From contig JAFALX010000229.1 of the NCBI GenBank assembly GCA_019234035.1, forward strand, positions 1 to 9,440: 9,440 bases of DNA, given 5' to 3'. This document shows positions 5,604 through 9,440 of the stretch, piece by piece; the first letter of the stretch is position 1, and each line of letters opens with the position of its first letter. The stretch is from Candidatus Dormiibacterota bacterium (GTDB lineage: Bacteria > Chloroflexota > Dormibacteria > Aeolococcales > Aeolococcaceae). A model generated the notes under the pieces. The model saw only the letters and a list, made by a program, of their open reading frames with translations. It ran no database searches and was not told where the DNA came from. The position numbers and the translations under genes are program-made.

Positions 5604-7052
5604 ATGACGGAGCAGCTCGACGCTGTCGTCATCGGCAGCGGTCCCAACGGACTTGCCGCGGCGGTGGAGCTGGCGCGGCATGGCGCGTCCGTGCGCGTGC
5701 TGGAACGCGCAGACACCATCGGCGGCGGGACGCGCACCGCCGAGCTCACGCTTCCGGGATTCATGCACGATGTGTGCTCGGCGTGCCATCCGCTCGCCGT
5801 CGACTCGCCTTACCTCACCACGCTCCCGCTCGCGGACCACGGACTGGAGTGGATCTTTCCGCCGCTGTCGGTCGCACATCCGCTGGATGGCGAGCCCGCC
5901 GTGCTGCTGCGCCTCGGCGTCGAGGAGACCGCGTCGGAGCTGGGCATCGATCGCGCTGCATATGAGCGCCTGATGCGACCCCTGGTGCGCACGGCACCGG
6001 AGCTGCTCGAGGCGGTGCTCGGCCCCCTGGTGCGCGTGCCACAGCATCCGCTCGTGCTGGCGCGGTACGGCGCGCTCGCCCTGACGCCCGCGAAGGCGCT
6101 CGGTCAGCTCGCGTTTCGTGGCACGCGTGCGCGCGCGCTGCTCGCCGGATGCGCGGCGCACTCCATCCTCCCGCTCGAACGCGTGATGAGCGGCGCCGTC
6201 GGCCTGTTGTTTCTGATCACGGGTCATTTGCATCCGTGGCCGGTGCCGCGCGGCGGATCGGCGGCAATCACGCGCGCGCTGGCGTCGTACCTGTCCGCAC
6301 TCGGCGGCAGCATCGAGACCGGCACGCAGGTGAGATCCATGGCGGATCTGCCGGCCGCGCGCGTCTATCTCTTCGACACCAGCCCGCGGCAGCTCGCCGC
6401 CGTGGCCGGCAGCGCGCTGCCCCAGCGATTCGTCAATCGCCTTCTGCGCTTTCAGTACGGCCCAGCTGTGTTCAAGATCGACTGGGCGCTCGACGGTCCG
6501 GTCCCCTGGCGCGACCCGCGCTGCCTGGGGGCGTCGACAGTGCACATCGGCGGAACGCTCGACGAAATTGCCGCAAGCGAGGCTGCCGTGTGGCGGGGCG
6601 ATCACTGGGATCGGCCGTACGTGCTGATGGTGCAGGCGTCCCAGTTCGACTCCACGCGCGCGCCGGAGGGGAAACAGACCGGGTGGGCGTACTGCCACGT
6701 ACCCGAGGGGTCAACCGTCGACCACACCGACGTCATCGAGCGCCAGGTGGAACGCTTCGCGCCGGGCTTTCGCGACCGCATCATCGCGCGGCACGTGATG
6801 TATCCGGCCGACCTCGAGCGCAACAACCCCAATGATGTCGGTGGTGCCATCACCGGCGGTGCGGCGAACCTGATGCAGATGATCGCGCGACCGACGCCGC
6901 GCATCGATCCGTACTCGACGCCGAACCCACGGTTCTATCTGTGCTCGGCTGCGACACCACCCGGTGGCGGCGTGCACGGGATGTGTGGATATCACGCTGC
7001 GCGCAGCGCGTTGCGACGTCTGCACGGCTTTCAACGATCGCGAGCGTCGTAG
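5604..7052 (+). CDS. FAD-dependent oxidoreductase, phytoene dehydrogenase-like (CrtI/PYROXD2 group)
   Basis: This is a 482-residue flavoprotein. The N-terminal dinucleotide-binding motif is G11-S-G13-PN-G16 in VVIGSGPNGLAAAVELARHG, followed by the acidic LERAD strand end and IGGGTRTAELTLPGF, as in the COG1233 (phytoene dehydrogenase-related) family. The C-terminal FAD-contact region reads YLCSAATPPGGGVHGMCGYH (445-464), also typical. The group includes carotenoid desaturases and PYROXD2-like proteins of unknown substrate. No other carotenoid gene (crtB, crtE, crtY) is present here, so carotenoid synthesis should not be assumed. The start at 5604 follows from the GGGAGGG site; a GTG at 5592 is the alternative. 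It begins 37 bases after the alcohol dehydrogenase stop, suggesting a two-gene operon handling one oxidised metabolite. The downstream 90 bases show no terminator. Confidence 0.92.
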   Translation: MTEQLDAVVIGSGPNGLAAAVELARHGASVRVLERADTIGGGTRTAELTLPGFMHDVCSACHPLAVDSPYLTTLPLADHGLEWIFPPLSVAHPLDGEPAVLLRLGVEETASELGIDRAAYERLMRPLVRTAPELLEAVLGPLVRVPQHPLVLARYGALALTPAKALGQLAFRGTRARALLAGCAAHSILPLERVMSGAVGLLFLITGHLHPWPVPRGGSAAITRALASYLSALGGSIETGTQVRSMADLPAARVYLFDTSPRQLAAVAGSALPQRFVNRLLRFQYGPAVFKIDWALDGPVPWRDPRCLGASTVHIGGTLDEIAASEAAVWRGDHWDRPYVLMVQASQFDSTRAPEGKQTGWAYCHVPEGSTVDHTDVIERQVERFAPGFRDRIIARHVMYPADLERNNPNDVGGAITGGAANLMQMIARPTPRIDPYSTPNPRFYLCSAATPPGGGVHGMCGYHAARSALRRLHGFQRSRAS

Positions 7053-7142
7053 CGGTGGCGCGCGTCGCGTAAGGTGCGCACGCGCGTGTGCTCGCCGGCG
7101 CAAGGCGGGTGACGCGTACCGATTGCCCACAATTGCCGATCG
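7053..7142. other. Short spacer with a 10-bp palindrome
   Basis: This 90-base gap contains CACGCGCGTG at 7079-7088, a perfect palindrome in strongly alternating GC sequence. There is no T-tract and no clear promoter; CACAAT (7128-7133) is at best a weak -10. Read-through from the flavin oxidoreductase into the next gene is therefore possible. Confidence 0.35.
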
Positions 7143-7496
7143 ATGGACGCGACGGCGGCGGACTTCTATCTGGGCTCTGAGGAGATCACGTCGTGGTCGG
7201 TCGGCCGTTCCTGCCGCGTGCTCGGCCCCGGCGGATCCGGGTCGGGACCGAACGCAGTGCTCGTGTCGATCGATCCACCTGGACCGCGCGGGGAGACCAC
7301 TGTTGTCGTGGCACCGCGCTACGCGGGTGACACCGTTGCAGTGCGGGAGCAACGGCCCGTCACCGTCAACATCTTTCGCCAGGAGCCGCCGGCGCCAGGA
7401 CGCCGCGTGCAACGCCCGCGGTTGGTCCTCGCCGGAATCGGCGAGGTGTACGGTTCGTTCGACGAGGCCGACGCGACGCGGGGAGGGCTCGGGTAG
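7143..7496 (+). CDS. Unrecognised 117-residue protein
   Basis: I do not recognise a family. The protein has no signal peptide or membrane span and looks soluble: MDATAADFYLGSEEITSWSV, a Gly/Pro-rich turn (GPGGSGSGPN), then two likely beta segments (AVLVSIDPPG, TTVVVAPRYAG), a further one (RPVTVNIFRQEPP), and a conserved-looking end (RLVLAGIGEVYGSFDEADA). The frame is supported by G/C-rich third positions and a balanced residue mix, whereas the overlapping frames are rich in Arg, Cys and Ser. No Shine-Dalgarno precedes the ATG. It may be translated from a read-through transcript of the upstream oxidoreductase. Its stop lies two bases from the stop of the convergent yceI-like gene, so the two mRNAs probably overlap at their 3' ends. 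Confidence 0.7.
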   Translation: MDATAADFYLGSEEITSWSVGRSCRVLGPGGSGSGPNAVLVSIDPPGPRGETTVVVAPRYAGDTVAVREQRPVTVNIFRQEPPAPGRRVQRPRLVLAGIGEVYGSFDEADATRGGLG

Positions 7497-7498
7497 CG

Positions 7499-8056
7499 CT
7501 AGTTGCGCGGCACCCGCATGTCGAGGTCGATCTCCACGGCGTCGCGAATCTTCAGCGCACCCAGCAGCCCGGAGAACGGCTTCACGCCGAAATGCGTGTG
7601 GTGCACCGTGATGCTCCCGACAAGCCTGTCAACGCCGTTCTCGGGCTTGATCTCCAGCTCGAGCGTGACCGGCTTGGTCGAACCCGCAATCGTGAGATCG
7701 CCGTTGACGTGCAGCTTCGTGTCCCCTTCGGGCAGCACGCTCTTCGACTGGAACAGCGCCTGCGGGTGCTTGTCGGTCGCCAGCGTCTTCGCGAGGTTCT
7801 TGAAGATGTCCTTTCGGTCACCGTCGGAGAGCGGCTTCACGCCACCTGACGCCTCGCGGATCTCGAGCGACCCGAGGTCGACGGTCGCCTGTACGGTGGA
7901 CATCGCCGGATTCGCGTGGTCGACATGCGCCGCCGCGTTCCAGGTGGTGGCCTCCATGACCAGGTCGTGCCCGGCCCGGGCAGCCATGCCCTCGCGATAC
8001 GTGCGGACCTTGATCGAACCGTCCTGCGGACCAAGGGTGACTGGGGTCGTCGCCAT
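7499..8056 (-). CDS. YceI family protein (lipocalin-like beta barrel)
   Basis: This 185-residue protein follows the YceI pattern throughout. It has an early GSIKVRTYREGMAARAGHDL segment, repeated beta strands (STVQATVDLGSLEIRE), a charged helix (SDGDRKDIFKNLAKTL), the HPQALFQSKSV segment, the family's best signature VNGDLTIAGSTKPVTLELEI, and closing strands (HTHFGVKPFSGLLGALKIRD, then DAVEIDLDMRV). YceI proteins bind isoprenoid-like or other amphipathic ligands in a barrel; the ligand here is unknown. There is no signal peptide, so it should be cytoplasmic, unlike E. coli YceI. The start at 8056 is set by GGGAGG seven bases upstream; the in-frame ATG at 8080 lies upstream of that site. A large inverted repeat in its leader suggests specific regulation. 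Confidence 0.93.
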   Translation of the reverse strand: MATTPVTLGPQDGSIKVRTYREGMAARAGHDLVMEATTWNAAAHVDHANPAMSTVQATVDLGSLEIREASGGVKPLSDGDRKDIFKNLAKTLATDKHPQALFQSKSVLPEGDTKLHVNGDLTIAGSTKPVTLELEIKPENGVDRLVGSITVHHTHFGVKPFSGLLGALKIRDAVEIDLDMRVPRN

Positions 8057-8063
8057 GGGAACA

Positions 8064-8069
8064 CCTCCC
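8064..8069 (-). promoter_or_regulatory. Ribosome binding site of the yceI-like gene
   Basis: Minus-strand GGGAGG stands seven bases before the ATG at 8056, ideal spacing. It selects this start over the in-frame ATG at 8080. Confidence 0.9.
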
Positions 8070-8078
8070 TGAACCTTC

Positions 8079-8112
8079 ATTCAGCGCCGACGCGAAAGGC
8101 GCGGCGCTGAAT
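8079..8112. promoter_or_regulatory. 11-bp perfect inverted repeat between divergent genes (operator or leader hairpin)
   Basis: ATTCAGCGCCG (8079-8089) is exactly complementary to CGGCGCTGAAT (8102-8112). After one bulged A the stem continues with CGC (8091-8093) against GCG (8099-8101) around a GAAAG loop, so 14 base pairs can form. On the minus strand a candidate -10 TAGGAT (8116-8111) overlaps the first arm, which would place the start point inside the repeat. Neither side has a T-tract, so it does not look like a terminator. It lies 10 bases upstream of the yceI-like ribosome site and 70 bases before the aminotransferase start. Confidence 0.7.
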
Positions 8113-8182
8113 CCTAGCGTGTCCGTCCTTTTCAGGCGAGCGGGCGGGCCCACGCCGTGCCCGCGCGTCAGAATGCGGCGCG

Positions 8183-9274
8183 GTGGCCGATACGCTCCTC
8201 ATGATCCCGGGCCCGACCCCGGTTTCGGCCGAGGTCCTCGCCGCGCTCGCCGAGCCGGTGCGCAGCCACACCGGTGATGCGAATGCCACGACCATGCGCG
8301 AGATCCAGGTGATGCTGCGCGGGCTCGTCGGCTCGGACGCGGCGCGCGTGCACGCATTCGCCGGCTCGGGCACGCTGGCCATGGAGGCGGCGCTCGTCAA
8401 CCACGCCGGCCCCGGCGACCGCGTGCTCGTCATCAGCCACGGGTTCTTCGGGGACCGGTTCGCCGAGATCGCCACCACTCTGGGCATGCGGGCCGACGTG
8501 GTCCGCGCGGAGTGGGGACGCCACGCCTCGCTGCAGGAGGTGGGGGTCGCGATCGCCGCCGGGCCGCCGCCGGCCATCGTGTGCATCACGCACGTCGACA
8601 CGAGCAGCGGCGTGCTCGCCCGCTGCGCCGATCTCGCACGTGTGGTGCGCGACGGCGCCCCGGACGCGGTGATCGTCGTCGACGGTGTCTGCGCCACGGG
8701 CGGCATCGAGGAGTCGATGGACGCGTGGGACGTCGACGTGGTGCTCACGGGCGCGCAGAAGGCGCTCGGCGTGCCGCCCGGGCTGGCGCTGCTCGCCGTC
8801 TCGCAACGCGCGGTGCGACGGCGCGCGGAGATCGGGACCGTCCGGTCGTACTACGCCGACCTCGCCCGCTGGGACCGCTCCGTGGACGACCCCCGCGTCT
8901 ACTTCTCCACACACGCCGTGTCGATGCTTCGCGCGCTGCAGGTGTCGCTCGATGGGGTCGTCGCCGAGGGTTTGGAGGAGCGCTTCGAGCGCCACCGCCG
9001 GGTCGCGGACGCGCTGCGTGAGGGGATGGGCGAGCTCGGCTTCGCGCCGCTCACCGACGACGAGCTGCTCGCGCCCACGCTCAGCGTGCTGCGACTCCCG
9101 GAGGGCGTGGACGACGCGGCGCTGCGGCGCGGCATGGCGGAGCGCGGCGTGGTGATCGCCCCGTGCCTCGGACCGTGGGCCGGCTCCGGCGTCCGCATCG
9201 GCCACATGGGAGCGATCACCGAGCGGGAGGTGGCGCGCACCCTGGAGGCCGCGGCCATGGCCGTGGCAGACTGA
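8183..9274 (+). CDS. Class V PLP-dependent aminotransferase, alanine/serine-glyoxylate type
   Basis: A 363-residue enzyme of the usual length for the AGXT/SgaA/PucG-like group. It begins ADTLLMIPGPTPVSAEVLAA, the family's typical opening. SGTLAMEAALVN (PLP phosphate loop) follows at about residues 65-76. D167 in VVDGVCATGG contacts the pyridine nitrogen, and K193 in TGAQKALGVPPG is the predicted Schiff-base lysine. VYFSTHAVSMLRAL and the C-terminal GSGVRIGHMG complete the pattern. It should transfer an amino group to glyoxylate or a similar 2-oxo acid from Ala, Ser or another donor; purine-derived donors such as ureidoglycine are possible in this group. The GTG at 8183 is the only start giving the family N-terminus. 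No Shine-Dalgarno is seen; CAGAAT (8169-8174) could be a -10 giving an almost leaderless mRNA. The next gene starts seven bases after the stop. Confidence 0.93.
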   Translation: MADTLLMIPGPTPVSAEVLAALAEPVRSHTGDANATTMREIQVMLRGLVGSDAARVHAFAGSGTLAMEAALVNHAGPGDRVLVISHGFFGDRFAEIATTLGMRADVVRAEWGRHASLQEVGVAIAAGPPPAIVCITHVDTSSGVLARCADLARVVRDGAPDAVIVVDGVCATGGIEESMDAWDVDVVLTGAQKALGVPPGLALLAVSQRAVRRRAEIGTVRSYYADLARWDRSVDDPRVYFSTHAVSMLRALQVSLDGVVAEGLEERFERHRRVADALREGMGELGFAPLTDDELLAPTLSVLRLPEGVDDAALRRGMAERGVVIAPCLGPWAGSGVRIGHMGAITEREVARTLEAAAMAVAD

Positions 9275-9281
9275 CGGAGCG

Positions 9282-9440
9282 ATGGAGCACAACCACCAGG
9301 TTCTCGAGGACATGCGCGAGCCCGTGGCGCAGCTGCGGCAGGCGATACCGGGCGTCTTCAAGGCCTACGCCGACATGCACCACGCCGCCATGCGTGACGG
9401 CGTGCTGCCGACGAAGACCAAGGAGCTCATCGCGCTGGCG
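9282..9440 (+). CDS. AhpD / carboxymuconolactone decarboxylase-like protein, N-terminal fragment
   Basis: The frame is open for 53 codons from the ATG at 9282 to the window edge. The opening (MEHNHQVLEDMREPVAQL) and the stretch PGVFKAYADMHHAAMRDG are followed by LPTKTKELIALA, the classic lead-in to the CMD/AhpD helical domain. The redox CxxC and histidine that define activity in this family would lie just past the edge, so the thiol-peroxidase-like role is family inference. GGAG lies only two bases before the ATG, but the seven-base gap after the aminotransferase stop suggests translational coupling in one operon. Confidence 0.8.
   Translation, partial: MEHNHQVLEDMREPVAQLRQAIPGVFKAYADMHHAAMRDGVLPTKTKELIALA

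Noticed and set aside
5556..6698. Minus-strand open frame (380 codons) opposite the flavin oxidoreductase
   Set aside because: Arg/His/Gln-rich shadow with no recognisable domain.
7079..7088. CACGCGCGTG palindrome as an operator or terminator
   Set aside because: Alternating C/G runs make such palindromes common at this GC content; there is no T-tract and no promoter beside it.
8057..8080. ATG at 8080 as start of the yceI-like gene
   Set aside because: The strong GGGAGG site lies inside this extension and points to the ATG at 8056.
8168..9361. Minus-strand open frame (397 codons) opposite the aminotransferase
   Set aside because: Shadow frame rich in Arg, His and Asp; the plus strand has a full class V aminotransferase.

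Overview
The window is GC-rich, with strong G/C bias at third codon positions. It carries a DUF222/HNH gene of the 13E12-repeat type under a Gram-positive-type LexA box and an apparently leaderless promoter, and a full Lon protease. Together these point to an actinobacterium (Actinomycetota). A lineage such as Thermoleophilia is possible, but the sequence does not prove one. No tRNA, rRNA, CRISPR array, insertion sequence or phage gene was recognised.

Layout. (1) 1-1135, minus: DUF222-HNH endonuclease-like gene running off the left edge. Its promoter (-35/-10 with 17 bp spacing) encloses a perfect LexA-type operator, and the -10 sits so close to the ATG that the mRNA should be leaderless. (2) 1265-1405, plus: a possible single-span membrane micro-protein, then about 245 bases without a convincing gene. 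(3) 1651-3978, plus: complete Lon protease, closed by a strong intrinsic terminator at 4002-4036. (4) 4083-4370, minus: a small putatively exported protein whose C-terminal half is five 8-residue repeats encoded by a 24-bp tandem array. (5) 4550-7052, plus: a zinc alcohol dehydrogenase followed 37 bases later by a CrtI/PYROXD2-like FAD oxidoreductase, probably one transcript. (6) 7143-7496, plus: unrecognised 117-residue protein, ending 2 bases from the convergent stop of (7) 7499-8056, minus: YceI-family lipocalin-like protein, whose leader contains an 11-bp perfect inverted repeat. (8) 8183 to the right edge, plus: a class V PLP aminotransferase (alanine/serine-glyoxylate type) followed 7 bases later by the start of an AhpD/carboxymuconolactone decarboxylase-like gene.

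How it fits together. Most of this is actinobacterial housekeeping and metabolism: protein quality control (Lon), redox metabolism of unknown substrates (ADH plus flavin oxidoreductase), amino-group transfer with a thiol-peroxidase-like partner, and a DNA-damage-inducible HNH gene. The least explained element is the tandem-repeat exported peptide gene at 4083-4370, which stands divergently from the two oxidoreductases. The clearest regulatory signals are the LexA box at 1149-1162 and the inverted repeat at 8079-8112. Several genes (DUF222, lon, ADH, the 117-residue gene, aminotransferase) lack a Shine-Dalgarno sequence, while the repeat gene, the flavin oxidoreductase and yceI have good ones.
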